Origin: Schoenoplectus triqueter
Taxonomy: Eukaryota > Streptophyta > Magnoliopsida > Poales > Cyperaceae
Direction: 5' to 3'
Assembly: GCA_964058805.1 (NCBI GenBank)
Contig: CAXKVV010002149.1
Span: forward strand, 124,001-188,000
DNA: 64,000 nucleotides
The notes below the pieces were generated by a model. That model was not told where the DNA came from and did no database searches. It saw nothing but the letters and a program-made list of their open reading frames with translations. Below, in pieces: positions 49,261-60,559 of this stretch. Numbering within the stretch: position 1 is the stretch's first letter; each line of letters opens with the position of its first letter. The position numbers and the translations under genes are program-made.

Positions 49261-49849
49261 ACCTTTGGGCAGTGTTACAAGTATTCAAATTTCATTCTTT
49301 TCAAGAGGTTTGATTTCTTCTTTCATGGTAATATTCCATATTGGCTGGTCCTTGGCTTTCTTGTAACTGTTTGGTTCTATAGTCTTGTCTAATTCTCCTA
49401 AAAAAATCATGTACTTAGTTAAAAAAAATTATAGCAAATATAATCTTGGATAGGATAACTTACCTTGTATGTTACATAATCCTGTAACCTGGATGGTTAT
49501 TGTGTAGAACGAGTTGATCTCCTGAGCTATGCTTCTTCAGTAGGTTCAGTCTCACCTTCTCCTCCTGAAGTTAACTCACCATCTATGGAGTTGCTAGTTG
49601 GCAATGTGGGTGTTCCTTCAAGAAATGTTAGTTCGGGGAGTACCATGTTCGTGAACTCCTATACATTAAGATTATTTTTTTCTTTAAAGAATGACTCATG
49701 TTCAAAAGTCACACATCTCTTGAAACATATAATTTTTGTTTGCTTGAATCATAGCATTTATAATCCTTTTGTCCTGAGAAATATCCTATAAATATAGCTT
49801 TAAGTGCATTTTTGTCAAGTTTATCGTATATTTTCTTATGGACAAAGCA

Positions 49850-50587
49850 AGTGCAACCAAATACTTTAAGATGGTCAAATTGGGTTTTTTTTTTCTAGGA
49901 TTTCTATGGGGCTTTTTTTTAGAATTGAACTTGATAGCCTATTCATGAGATGAACAACAGTAAGAATCACTTCAGACCAAAATCTTTTAGGAACATTCAT
50001 TTGGAAGAGAAGTGATCGAGTTATTTCTAAGACATGTCGATTTTTTCTTTCAGAAATACCATTTTGTTTAGGAGTATGAATGCAGGTAGTTTGATGTAAA
50101 ATCTCTTTTTGAGTTAAATAGCGAGAACTTTTTTATTTATATATTCAGTTCCATTGTCATAACAAAAAGTTTCTATTTTGGTGTTGTAGTGATTTTCTAC
50201 AAAACTTGAAAATTCAAGAATTTTTTAAAAAACCTGGAAGTTTTACTAGTAGATAGAGAAAATGGTAACCTAGTTTATTTTAAAAAATTACAAATGTCAC
50301 AATCACTATTATCCAATTTTTTATAAAGAAATAAACTTATGCAAAACAACATCAGAAGTATATCCTAATCTCCAATGCCATAATTTATTATCTTCTACAT
50401 TATTAGCAAGCAAATCCTTATTTGAAATATCTAAAACATATAAGTCATTCACTAATTTACCTTCACTAATCGCCTGCTTCGTTACTATGTCCTGAAATAT
50501 CATATTTTTTGGTGAGAAAATGACATTGCAATTTAGTTCCTTTGTTATTTTACTCACATATAGTAAATTAGAAGTGAACGTTAGCAA
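49850..50587 (-). pseudogene. Copia pre-integrase and integrase remnant
   Basis: 50587-50321 carries the gag-pre-integrase domain (NLLYVSKITKELNC, then LWHWRLGYTS, where the family has LWHxRLGH). In other frames 50160-49900 shows an integrase core fragment with HTPKQNG and ERKNRH-like words on the minus strand. Several frame breaks. Confidence 0.8.
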
Positions 50588-51298
50588 ATAAAAAATATTT
50601 GAGACAGTAGAAGATAATGATTGGGTGCTCCCCCTTTTTCAATTGCAACCTCAGAGCCATTTGCTATTGTGACTGGTGGACATTGAGATGCATCTATATT
50701 ATGGTCCAATAATATTCAAATTTTCAGTCATTTAAATTGTAGCTCCTAAATCGATAATCCAATTATTTATAGAATTAGAATACAAAGAAAAATCAGATCT
50801 ATTACCTGGATTGCCTTTATAGCTTGGTCCTGCACATATGTCAAATGCGCTTGAGAGGCTTAAGATGGGTTAAACCCATTTTGTCCCAAGGCAATGTCGA
50901 ATCAGATAATCCCTTCATCTGTCCCAAGGCAATAAGATGGGTTAAACCCATTAGGGTTCTTGTTAACGACCGAGAAGGCCTGGTTATCAGGTCCAATGGC
51001 TAATTGTGGGTTCATAAAGATCCAATGAGACTCTTCCCACTGAACCATAGCAACCACGGCATGAATTTTTGGTAGTTCCTTTGATAGGAGGATCTAAGAA
51101 CGAACTTGCTCATAACTAAGGTCGAGACCCGACAAAAATTGGAAAACCTCTTACTCCAATGTTCTAAGGTCAGTAGTTTGAGTGTACAAGGCTAGTTCAT
51201 CCCATTTGATTTTTAAATCACCATAATATTCGGTCACAATTTGTGTCCCTTGTTTGATTTGGACTATTTCTTATTTTAATTGGAAGATATACGCGAAA

Positions 51299-51774
51299 TT
51301 ATGTTCTTGATCGAATTTCTTTTGCTTCTTCCCAGATCTCTTGAGCTGTGTCACAGTACATGAAGAGTCTGAAAATATTTGGCTCCATGGAATTTAGGAG
51401 GCCGTTCATGACATTGATGTCATTTTGTTGCCAATTTTTAGTCTTTTGTTGCCTCTGTGCTGGTTTTTGTAGACATTTTTGTCTGATTTTCGCCATCTGG
51501 CACTGATTCAGTACTAGTTTGATGGTCTGGTATTTTGTGGGGTTTGTTAGTACCGAAAATTTATTATAATTTACCTTTGCCTTGGAGACACAATGATACT
51601 GATCGGGCTCATGATGGGTAATTCACACCATTGAGAAACATGGTTGTGAGTCGCATGGAGTGGTACGCCTCTCCGGTGGGGAGGAAGTGCTCCGTGCTGA
51701 CTTCTGCCATCATTGGTGTCGCGGTGGATCTGTGCAACCCTTTGTGGTTGAGAGATTTGAGTTTCTGAGGCCAA
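51299..51774 (-). pseudogene. Copia gag remnant
   Basis: A start codon at 51774 opens MASETQISQPQ just after the primer site. After frame loss, a second block (51496-51299) shows a UBN2-type gag core, with MNGLLNSMEPNI and an AQEIWEEAKE segment. The two blocks are in different frames, separated by a stop. Confidence 0.8.
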
Positions 51775-51784
51775 GAGCTTTACT

Positions 51785-51796
51785 GCTCTGATACCA
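51785..51796 (-). promoter_or_regulatory. Primer-binding site TGGTATCAGAGC of the copia element
   Basis: Directly adjacent to the 5' LTR on the minus strand; matches the 3' end of plant initiator tRNA-Met. Confidence 0.92.
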
Positions 51797-52102
51797 TGTT
51801 AGAATTTGAGATTGCGAAAGTGTGAATGATGATAGAATTGTATATTGATTATAAATCATACAAAAGTGAAGATACAATCCCTATTAATAGATTATGATTG
51901 TACTAGTCGTTGCTTTATTTCCTAATTTACATGCTAATTATTACATAATCAGAGAGATGTTTATTTTCTAAGTAGATGGCTTGGTGTCTAATTAGCCTTT
52001 TGGCTAATTAAGAATGGTTGATCTTGGATTAATGGTTGCATTTGATCGATGATGAGATATTTTTGAGATCAACCATAATTTCATTCCTTTTTATCTTTAA
52101 CA
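51797..52102 (-). repeat. 5' LTR of the copia element (306 bp)
   Basis: Same ends as its partner (TGTTAAAGATAAAA...TCTAACA on the minus strand). The many differences between the LTRs show an old insertion, in contrast to the LARD. Confidence 0.93.
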
Positions 52103-52107
52103 ACAAA

Positions 52108-52684
52108 CCAGTGTTTTTAAAAATTAAATTTGTTGGACTTCAGCCGTCAGTAGTAGATAAATTATTGTTATAATATGTTGTGCAGTTCTAAATATATAAC
52201 TTTTTGCTAGTATGCATATTTATGTGGTCTATATGTGGGTCTATACAGTTTATATATATTCTAAAAAAATTTGAAAAAAAAGAATTTAATTGGTTTTCTA
52301 TTGTATTCGAATTTAGCTGTGTTTAATGTTTTTCATCTTACCGCTAGGTTACATGATCAATTTGTGCAATCATTAGGTGTTTCTCTTATTATATTTTCTA
52401 CATAAAAATAAAAAAATTATATATATATCCGCATAAATATTCATATATGTGATATGCATTAATTTTTCACATGCACTAAAACAATTTGCATTTAAAAACA
52501 TTGGTAGAATCTACAAAGTCGAAGGCCCGCATCCCTGGTGGCTGATGTAGATTAATTCCGAAAGCATAGGATTTCAAGAATTCTAGTAGAAAAACTTCTG
52601 CCTTAGAGATAGAGATAAGGTACTTTTAATTTTAAATATTTATAAAGAATTGTTATTTACGTGAGTTTGGGATTTTCCACACAA

Positions 52685-52738
<54 letters not shown>

Positions 52739-52970
52739 GAGATATGATCGTAGACAACATACATCACAACCGGTGGTCTCTTCAGCAAAAAGGTGAGATT
52801 CGAGCTCTTGCCATTTAACTAATTGAGCGATTATACTTTATATTGCTCAATTAATTATCAATATCATTTAAATGAGAAGGGTTGAAGTGCCACTCTTTTG
52901 CACCTCCATTTTTTAGATTTATATTAAAATATTAAAATAAAAATTATTGAATTTGATCTATATCATCTTA
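52108..52970. repeat. Intergenic DNA with (ATT)n microsatellite
   Basis: No gene. A perfect ATT repeat runs from about 52687 to 52738. A segment near 52780-52840 with GATTCGAGCTCTTGCC resembles a decayed tRNA-derived SINE B box, weakly. Confidence 0.6.
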
Positions 52971-53167
52971 TATATTGTTTACCCTTAGAAAATCTCAAGG
53001 ATTAAACAACTGAATAATTAAGAATGAAAATCAATTATCAATAATAAATCATAAGAAGAGGAAAGTGAAAAGCAAGGAAGAGAGGGACCACCAGTCAGAA
53101 GAAGTCGCTGCCGAATTCCGGAGCAACCTTATTTGTCCCACAAGGAAATCTTAAATGCAAAGCAAGG

Positions 53168-53253
53168 ATATAAATACCCCACCACCTCCTGCTCATTCGA
53201 GGTGGATGACCCTCAGGAGATTCCAGAGAGAGAAATCTCCTGAGGGGTCAGCC
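53168..53253 (+). promoter_or_regulatory. TATA-plus-hairpin module 1 of element B
   Basis: GATATAAATA at about 53168 is followed about 30 bp later by a hairpin: arm GGATGACCCTCAGGAGATT (53204-53222), loop of 11, arm AATCTCCTGAGGGGTCAGCC (53234-53253). The hairpin would fall at or just after the transcription start if the TATA box is used. Promoter role is inferred. Confidence 0.5.
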
Positions 53254-53408
53254 ATCTGATCACATTTTTTCTGACAAGTGGGACCCACCTGACAGTCATT
53301 TGCAAGCAGTTCTGACAGCCTAAAACTAGCTTATCCACTAAACCTAACCCAACCGGAACAAGGGTTAAGCATTAAATCCCACAAGGAAATTTTAGACAGA
53401 AATCAGAG

Positions 53409-53495
53409 GTATAAAAGCCCTGCTATCTCCTGTCCATTCGAGATGGATGACCCTCAGGAGATTCAGGAGAGAGAGATCTCTAGAGGGGTCATCCA
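53409..53495 (+). promoter_or_regulatory. TATA-plus-hairpin module 2 of element B
   Basis: A 240-bp-offset repeat of module 1: GTATAAAAGCCC at about 53409, then arms around 53442-53463 (GATGGATGACCCTCAGGAGA) and 53474-53496 (ATCTCTAGAGGGGTCATCC). Confidence 0.5.
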
Positions 53496-54505
53496 TCTAA
53501 TCATTTTTCATTGACAGGTGGGCCCCACACCTCAGTGACAAACATCAAAGGAGTCAGGATTAAACCCTAAGAATCTACCCTCAGAGCAAACCCTAAGAAC
53601 TGAAGCAGTATAATCCCTATACAATGAGAACTGTGTCAATGCCAATCTAGTATTTTGATATAACCAATCATGAGAAATCTCAAATGTGACTTTGCTTCCA
53701 AGGCTGGCCAGGTGCCAAAGCAATGAGCAACCACCTGGCTATGCCATGATTTGTGCTAATTGTTGACAAGTAATCAACTTTTGACCAAGTTACCCTCATG
53801 AACATGAGTTGGAATTTAGTTTCACAAGACTGGTTAGATGCCAAAGTTGGGAGCAACCATCTGATCAAGTCTAGATTTGTGTCAATTATTGACAAGTAAT
53901 CAACTGTTGAATAAATCAAACCCTAATAAATGTCAATACAAGTCTAATTGGTGTTTAATTAGGGTGGTTTCGGCAAGAGAGAGATATTTGACGGAGACAC
54001 TGAGCTACAATTGAAATCTGGGATTAATTCAGAGGAAGAAATAAGGTTTTCTTGACAAAAGAATTTTTAATTCAAAGTGGCAGGGGTAAAAGTGGAATTA
54101 AAAATTACAGGGATGATCATCATGAATTTAGAGATTTTTAGTGAAAATTTCATGATTTTTGGATAAGTGGAGCTATTAAAATAAATTCAAAGAAGATAAA
54201 ATAGATTAAATGGATTAATCAAGGGCTGAGATTTGATCAAGATAACTCTGGGTGCAACTTGGGGATAACAATAGTCCTGGGTACAAACTAGGTGCAGAGA
54301 ACAAAGGAAATATAAAATAGAGGAAGAGAGAGAGTGTGCCACGTGGCAGCATCAGATTGGACCAGCTTAGCAGCCGAGTGCCACGTGGCAACCTCCCATT
54401 GGTCCATGTCAGCAAGTGGGCCCCACCCTGGCACAAGTCACTGACAGGTGGGCCCCACCACAGTGCCACGTGGCAGGCCATGACAGGGCCACCTCACTCA
54501 GTCTG

Positions 54506-54665
54506 TGCCACATGACATCATACTACAAGGATACATCACTCATTCTGTGCCACATGGCATCATACTACAAGGCCACCTCACTCAGTCTGTGCCACATGAC
54601 ATCATACTACAAGGCCACCTCACTCTGTCTATGCCACATGGCATTATACTACAGAGTCACCTCAG
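54506..54665 (+). repeat. Four to five tandem 42-bp repeats with GTGCCACATG
   Basis: The unit TGTGCCACATGACATCATAC, then TACAAGGCCACCTCACTCAG, repeats with a period of about 42 bp; the last copies diverge. Upstream, 54335-54480 holds related GCCACGTGGCA words (four copies). Since 42 is a multiple of 3 the array makes an open frame, but I do not regard it as a gene. Confidence 0.8.
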
Positions 54666-54689
54666 CAACTGTTAACTAGATCATTAATG

Positions 54690-57179
54690 CTAAAAGGGGA
54701 GTGTTTAACCTAACAACCAATCATAACATGCCAACTCAGCTCAATTAACACTAATCTGTGAATTCATCAACTAATAATCACCCCTGTAAGCCTAAGCACA
54801 GAGAACTTACAAGTGAGACCCTATTGTCAGGTTTATGAGTCAGAGGCGCATATCTATTTAGTGAACCAAGCTCACACAAATAAAAGACAGAATTTAAATC
54901 AGAGAAAGAATATGAGAGGTGTACCTAGCTCTTGCGCATTGTCCCTTGAACGATGGGCCCCACTCTGTTGTGGTTCACGTGCGCCGAGACCATCCCCTCC
55001 AGAGGCGCCTTCTTCCTCTGCGTCTCTTTCTTCCGCGCGATTGACCGAGAGGCGCCATGGATGAACAAGCTAGAGACAGCACAATTCTTCAAATTTCTTC
55101 AACAGAAAGATGCAGAACATTGATTAAAGCATGAAGAAGCTATGAATTTTGGAGATTGTGAAAGGAACAAGGAGAATTAATCTAAAACAGTTAGCAAGGT
55201 TAAAATTGGGACTGACCTTTGCAAGCTCGCAAAGGTGAAATTGATTGTGCAAGCAGTTTTCTCTCACTAAGGCAACACTCTCTAGATGCAAAGATAATAC
55301 CTTTTGAAGCTTTGCAATAGTATTTCACCAAGTCATTAATCGGGAGAAGAACAGTAAGCTCAAACTTGACAATAGAGTACACAAATGGTGCAAGAGACAA
55401 ACTAGATCAACTACTGGGATTAAAAGGAGGCTAAAGTAGCTCACAATTGAATGAATTGAAGAGGAGATAACAGCAATGGTGATTGAGTGAAAATCGGGCT
55501 CAAATGGAGAAAGAGGAAATTCTAATCCATGCAGAGGCTTTTATAGGATTTAGGAGGGCTCTCTGGCGATTGCCAAGTGTGGAGAAGGTACTAGAATGAT
55601 CCAAAAGGGAGTGAAGGCCGGTTAACTCAAGAGAGTGGCAAAAGAGTGAATAAGAAGACATGTGTAACTAACTCCAAACGGCCTAACCACTGAGAGTTGA
55701 CTCAATTGAGTGATTAGAAAGCACAAATGCATCTTGGCCATCGATTGAAACTGAAGCAAAGGTTGAGATTGAGTCCAAGCCGTGATCCAAGCACTAATCA
55801 CCCAACCAATCACCATTTAGCAACATTCACACCCTTAGTCTATATAAACCCTCAGAATTGAAGAACAATGGAGACAATCTAAAAATCCTGACAATTAAGA
55901 GAGAGAGAGATACGCTAGCAAAGAAAGAGAGAGAAGAAATTCAAAGGTGGAAGTTATCTCCAAGGCCGAAATTGAGATCAATTGATAGTAGAGCAAGCTT
56001 CAAGCTTAACTCTCTCAATTAGATTGAAATTGAACAGCTCTTTGTGCATCTTCAATCGAATAAGGTCAGTGCAAGGTGAAGATTTTTGAATTATCACAAT
56101 GGTGTAAACTGAATTGATGAAAATGCAATTGCTATTAGAATTTTATGTTTGAATTTGTTTTCTTTGATTTATCCTTTCTTTTGCTCTATGAATTTTCAGT
56201 TTTACTGTCATGAACTCGAAATTTCAATATAAAACGTTGTGAATGCTCAAAGATATCAAAGAGCCGGGTTTAAATATTCAATTTTTAGATTCTTGAATCA
56301 GTTCTATATCTCTTCTTCCTGTTCTTCTTGAGAAAATGTACTTAGGAGGTTAAGACTGGTAGTATGTCTCTTGTAGACCTCCCATTATTCGTTCAATTGA
56401 TGGATTAGGCAACTGGTAGAAGGATTTCATCCTCCCAGTTCAGCCGATCAGGTAATCGTCGAAATTCAAATCGATATTTCTGTGTAGAGATTGAATTGAT
56501 GATTTGAACATGGCAATATAACAATGTTATACGTATAGGAGAGAAGACATTGCCAAAATCAATCACAATTTGGTGTAAATTCAGTTGATTCAACTTGAAT
56601 CGCATAGCATCAGTCGGTACCGAGATCGATTATTCAAGAAAACTGAGATTTAAATGAAATTGAGATGATAATTCAGTAGGATATCAACCAACTAAGATGA
56701 ATCTAAAGAAACCTATAAGAATCGGCCACTAATTTGATTAGAATCAACGATTGAAGCAATCGGTATCAAATCACAAGTTATACCGAAGTGGTACTGAGCT
56801 ACCTTGCAATCTCATCGATAGATTTTTAATTAGAAGTCAGGATCATGTTCCCTCGGGTAAGGTAATGCTGGCGGTGGTGACCGATCATCGATCAAGGGTT
56901 CCGATCATCGGAAGTGCGACAACACGTATCTCAGTGAAACAATCAACAGAGGAGATGAAGAGAAGCTTCTGCGCGATATTTGATGCAAGAACACAGATCT
57001 TAGTGTGATTGAGTGAATCTCAAAGAGATCCAATGACTCCCGCGAGTCAACAGTTAAAGAAATAATAAAGAATGCATCTAAATCGTTTATCTATTAAGAA
57101 CTAATCTCAAAATAGATCGAACGGTTCAAGTAAATCACTGTTGAATGGGCCTGTCTAATACTGGGCTTGGGCCCAATTC
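54690..57179 (+). other. Non-coding interior of element B
   Basis: Collinear with parts of element A (for example 55000-55060 with 11100-11160, and about 57080-57140 with 8800-8860, all inverted). No protein domain was recognised. A minus-strand ATG at about 55058 opens a short arginine-rich frame also seen at 11098 in element A. Confidence 0.55.
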
Positions 57180-58550
57180 ATAAAAAAAATATAATAAAAT
57201 GACCCAACTATTAAAAGCCCAATTCGAAATTAATAACAGAAAATTAAAAATAAAGAGTAAATAAATCATTTGAAAATGTTCCTAAACTCTAAATTAATTC
57301 AAATTTATTTCTAAAAATTCTTTGTTTTCCATAGTATTTTTCTATATAAAAATATCTCAATTTTGAAAATACCATCATATTGAAACAATTTAAAAGCAAA
57401 AGACATTATATTGTATTTCCTATTTAACTTAACTTTGATTTATTATAAAAATTCAAAAAATTCAAATAAAAATCTTAAACCATAACTAGACATATTTGAC
57501 TGATTTTTCATAAAGTAATAATAATAATAATAATAATATCCAATAAGAGATAATAGAATAAATTATATTCTTTAGTTATTATAAAAAGAGAATAAATTAT
57601 AATGAAATTTATTAAAAACATTATTTTCATCTTTTTCATAAAAACAAAAATAAATAATAATAATAATAAATAATAAATATACTTTATTCCATTTAAAATC
57701 TAAAATAAAATTATATAATAAAGCAAATTATATCCTTTTGACTATTACAATAGAAATCTAAAACACAAATAAAAATATAATAATAATAGAATAAATCTTA
57801 TCATTTTTCAGTTTAAAAATATAAATAAAAATATAATAAGAAATGAATCATTCCTTATATTGTTGTTGAATAAAATTTAATAAGGGGAATAATAATCATA
57901 ATAAAGAATATAATAAATCTCATTCTTTTAATTATTATAAAAAAATCCTAAAATTAAAATAAAATCATAAATAATAGCTAATTCATTTCCTATTATTTTT
58001 ATAAGTAATTTCCTACAAAAATAAATAGAGTGAAAAATAATAAAAGTAAAATCCTACTTTTTTTTAAAAAAAAAAGCTTGAAACTCAAATAAAATCACAA
58101 AATTTATTTTCTATTATTCTTACAAATAATAAATAGAATAAAAGTGATAAAAAACTTAAAACTCAAATAAAATCATAAAATTCATTTTCTATTTTCACAA
58201 GTAATAAATAGGATGAAAGTAATAAAAACAAAAATCTCAAAATTCAAATAAAATCACAAATAGAATAAAAATAATAAGAAAATAATGATCCTTTTAGTTA
58301 TTACAAATCCTAAAATTAAAACAAAAATCACGAAGAATAGCTAACTCACCTATATTTTGTGAATATTTTTTTACAAACATGAATAAGAGTTTGAGGATAA
58401 TAAAAATAATAAATAAAAGAAAACAAAATACAACAAAAAAAAAGTAAAAATAAAGATAAATCTACCTTTGTAATCGAGATAATAATGAAAGGAATTATCT
58501 TAAAAAAATCAATAAAAATATAATAATCTTTTTACATTTGAGAGGTGATT
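57180..58550. other. AT-rich block inside element B, absent from element A
   Basis: About 1.4 kb of AAT-, AAAAT- and ATAATA-rich sequence with loosely repeated AAATAGAATAAAA and CTAAAACTCAAATAAAATCA phrases (57700-58330). No gene and no terminal repeats. It may be an insertion or an expanded low-complexity zone. Confidence 0.55.
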
Positions 58551-58759
58551 AAATACGCTCACACAAGGGGTGTAGAATAATACAGCGATCTTGCACAAGT
58601 AATGCAACATCCAGGACAATTAGTCGGGACAAGAACATCTTGACGCTCGTTGAAGAATGACCAAGACTGTGACATCAACACAAGGAAATATGTCGACTTT
58701 AAGAGAAAAGAACATTATGATGTCCAAAAGAAGTGACATCTTAATGACTCGGTGTCATG

Positions 58760-59310
58760 AACAAGTAATTCATGACTAGTTGAGCTAGTAAGACTGAACT
58801 CATCCATCGATAAGTTTGTCTTCTAATTCATCTCTCGAGATTGTGAGATTGAATCGTTCTGTAGTTGATTCATCCACAAAACAGTGAATATGAACCGTTC
58901 TGTAGTTGGTTCTTTCACTGACACACGCCTCAATGTTAAACTGGCTTAGTGCTTCATGTTTGACTTTGTGTGCAGTTGTGTTCCTAGGTTTATGAATCGG
59001 CTTAGTGCTTGGAATTCATGATCTAGAAGATCAGTGAGAAGAAACACGTGGGTCAAATCCACCCATCTCCTGATTCACCAATCTCAAGATCAACCGGCTA
59101 AGTGCTTTGAGTTGTATTTTGTGTGATTGGTCGTTGACTAGTAAAGATTAAACCGTTCTGTAGTTGGTTTATCTTCTAAGTCAACCAAGGTCGAGTCGTT
59201 CTGTAGTTGACTCACCTCTCGTCCCTCCGCGAAGGTCAATCTCATATGTTGGTGAGATTACCTCCTGGAGCGGTAAAGATTGAACTGATATGTAGTAAGT
59301 TCATCTTTTC
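58760..59310. repeat. Element B cluster of CGTTCTGTAGTTGGTTCA-type repeats
   Basis: Reverse-complement counterpart of the 7500-8060 cluster in element A; copies lie near 58855, 58895, 59150, 59195 and 59280. In A the core is CTACTACAGATCGGTTCA; here its complement appears as GAACCGTTCTGTAGTTGG-like sequence. Confidence 0.65.
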
Positions 59311-59690
59311 ACCCCCCGTCTCGCTAGACTGACCTATTGGTAAGTCCAGGATGCTTCAGTGATCTCAATCACCGAAGCACATGACCACTTGACCATCATT
59401 TAGCTATACTATTTGCTTCTCCCTTTTAAAGATCCAGAGGTGCCTCGAGGTTAACAGCCTAGGGTAATTAACGGTGGGGGCTTGCGCCCACCGGAATCTA
59501 TAAGAACTCACAATCACTAAAAACCCCCTAAATGTGCATTCAAATTGGTCTAAAACGGTATAATTAACCGGCGTTAAACAAATGCACGCTTAGGAGGGAT
59601 CTCCGTGTCCTTCTTCCGCATCCCATCGCCAACATCACCGTAAGGCGGTGCGGAGCGCGCGAAAAAGGGTCGCATATATATATATATATA

Positions 59691-60088
59691 ATCAGGCTAT
59701 GGTGATTTACAAAGCACAAGAGCGTTGTGTGTTTTGCGATCTATTATTAATTTTAAGTCAGAAATAATCGATCCAAATCGCTCAATCTAATCTCCATATC
59801 AAAAACTATTAGTAAACCAAATTTTAAATTCTTTGTAATTCATTTGCTATTTTTTTTGATAGGGAGAAACCGTCATTTTTGGATGAACCAGAATTCTCAG
59901 ATCAAGCCAATTTCTCCTCACCAGAAAAAATAGCAAAAAAATTCTAAAAAATATATAATTTGGTTTTCTAATAGATTTTGATATGAAGATTAAATTGAAT
60001 GGTTCGGATCGATCATTTCTGAATTGAAATTAAGAATAAAGCGCAAAGCACACAATGCTCTTGTGCTTTGCAAAGCACTGTAGTCGGA

Positions 60089-60090
<2 letters not shown>
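59691..60090. mobile_element. Foldback MITE with ~165-bp arms
   Basis: The left arm from ATCAGGCTATGGTGATTTAC (59691) and the right arm ending CACTGTAGTCGGACT (60090) pair over about 165 bp, sharing AAAGCACAAGAGC, AGAAATAATCGATCC and ATATCAAAA blocks in inverse order. A spacer of about 65 bp separates them. It inserted into a TA/CT microsatellite next to element B. The right end contains the perfect palindrome GTGCTTTGCAAAGCAC. Confidence 0.75.
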
Positions 60091-60124
<34 letters not shown>

Positions 60125-60160
60125 GTGCTTTGCAAAGCACTGTAGTCGGACTCTCTCTCT
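60063..60160. repeat. Tandem duplication of MITE end plus CT/TA microsatellite
   Basis: The 36-bp block GTGCTTTGCAAAGCAC + TGTAGTCGGACTCTCTCT occurs at 60063-60098 and again at 60125-60160, each followed by a TA tract (to 60124 and 60198). The second block lacks the rest of the MITE. Confidence 0.85.
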
Positions 60161-60198
<38 letters not shown>

Positions 60199-60202
<4 letters not shown>

Positions 60203-60559
60203 TATTGCAGTATTTAAATATTATTTTATCTGATATTAAGTGTGAAACCTCATAACTTTTAACATAATAAAATCTATAAATATATAATTAAGCAAATTAT
60301 GAGGAGAAATGCATATAGTATAATTTATAAATTGGAAATAAGAAATATTAATTAAAAAAATTTATCTCTGAAATAAAATTCAATATTTATTAAAATATAA
60401 ATAAGTTAAATCTAAATTGAGCCATATAGTGATTAAGTTGGTTGCGTTAAGCCTTGTATCTAATTGCTTATGTGGGCCTTAAGAATAAAATAAAAACAAA
60501 ATCGGTTGAAATATGCAATGGTATTATGAGGTGGGAGTTTGTTAAACATCTTAGACTTA
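60199..60559. other. AT-rich DNA, nothing recognised
   Basis: No gene or repeat boundary. It could include very diverged LTR sequence upstream of the fragment that follows, but I could not align it. Confidence 0.4.

Larger units (their letters stand above)
47706..52102 (-). mobile_element. Decayed Ty1/copia retrotransposon, both LTRs present
   Basis: Element of 4.4 kb on the minus strand: 5' LTR 52102-51797, primer site 51796-51785, interior to 48013 and 3' LTR 48012-47706. Flanks ACAAA (52103-52107) and ATAAA (47701-47705) match at 4 of 5 as a target duplication. Remnants run in copia order: gag, pre-integrase, integrase, reverse transcriptase, RNase H. Stops, frameshifts and at least one deletion make it non-functional. 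Confidence 0.92.
52976..59676 (+). mobile_element. Element B: second giant non-coding LTR-like element (6.7 kb)
   Basis: Begins TGTTTACCC and ends GGTCGCATA, with TATAT on both sides (52971-52975 and 59677-59681; weak because the right flank is a TA tract). It is the inverted relative of element A: the 59560-59676 end matches 7149-7260 reverse-complemented, and the 52976-53050 end matches 25480-25556. The middle differs. B has a long AT-rich block (57180-58550) absent from A, and its family repeats have diverged. It has no gag, pol or transposase frame. It may be a solo LTR of a giant-LTR retrotransposon. Confidence 0.75.

Noticed and set aside
54416..54679. Frame with repeated LCHMTSYYKATS peptide
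   Set aside because: Arises from the 42-bp tandem repeat, whose length is divisible by three; not matched by a frame in element A.
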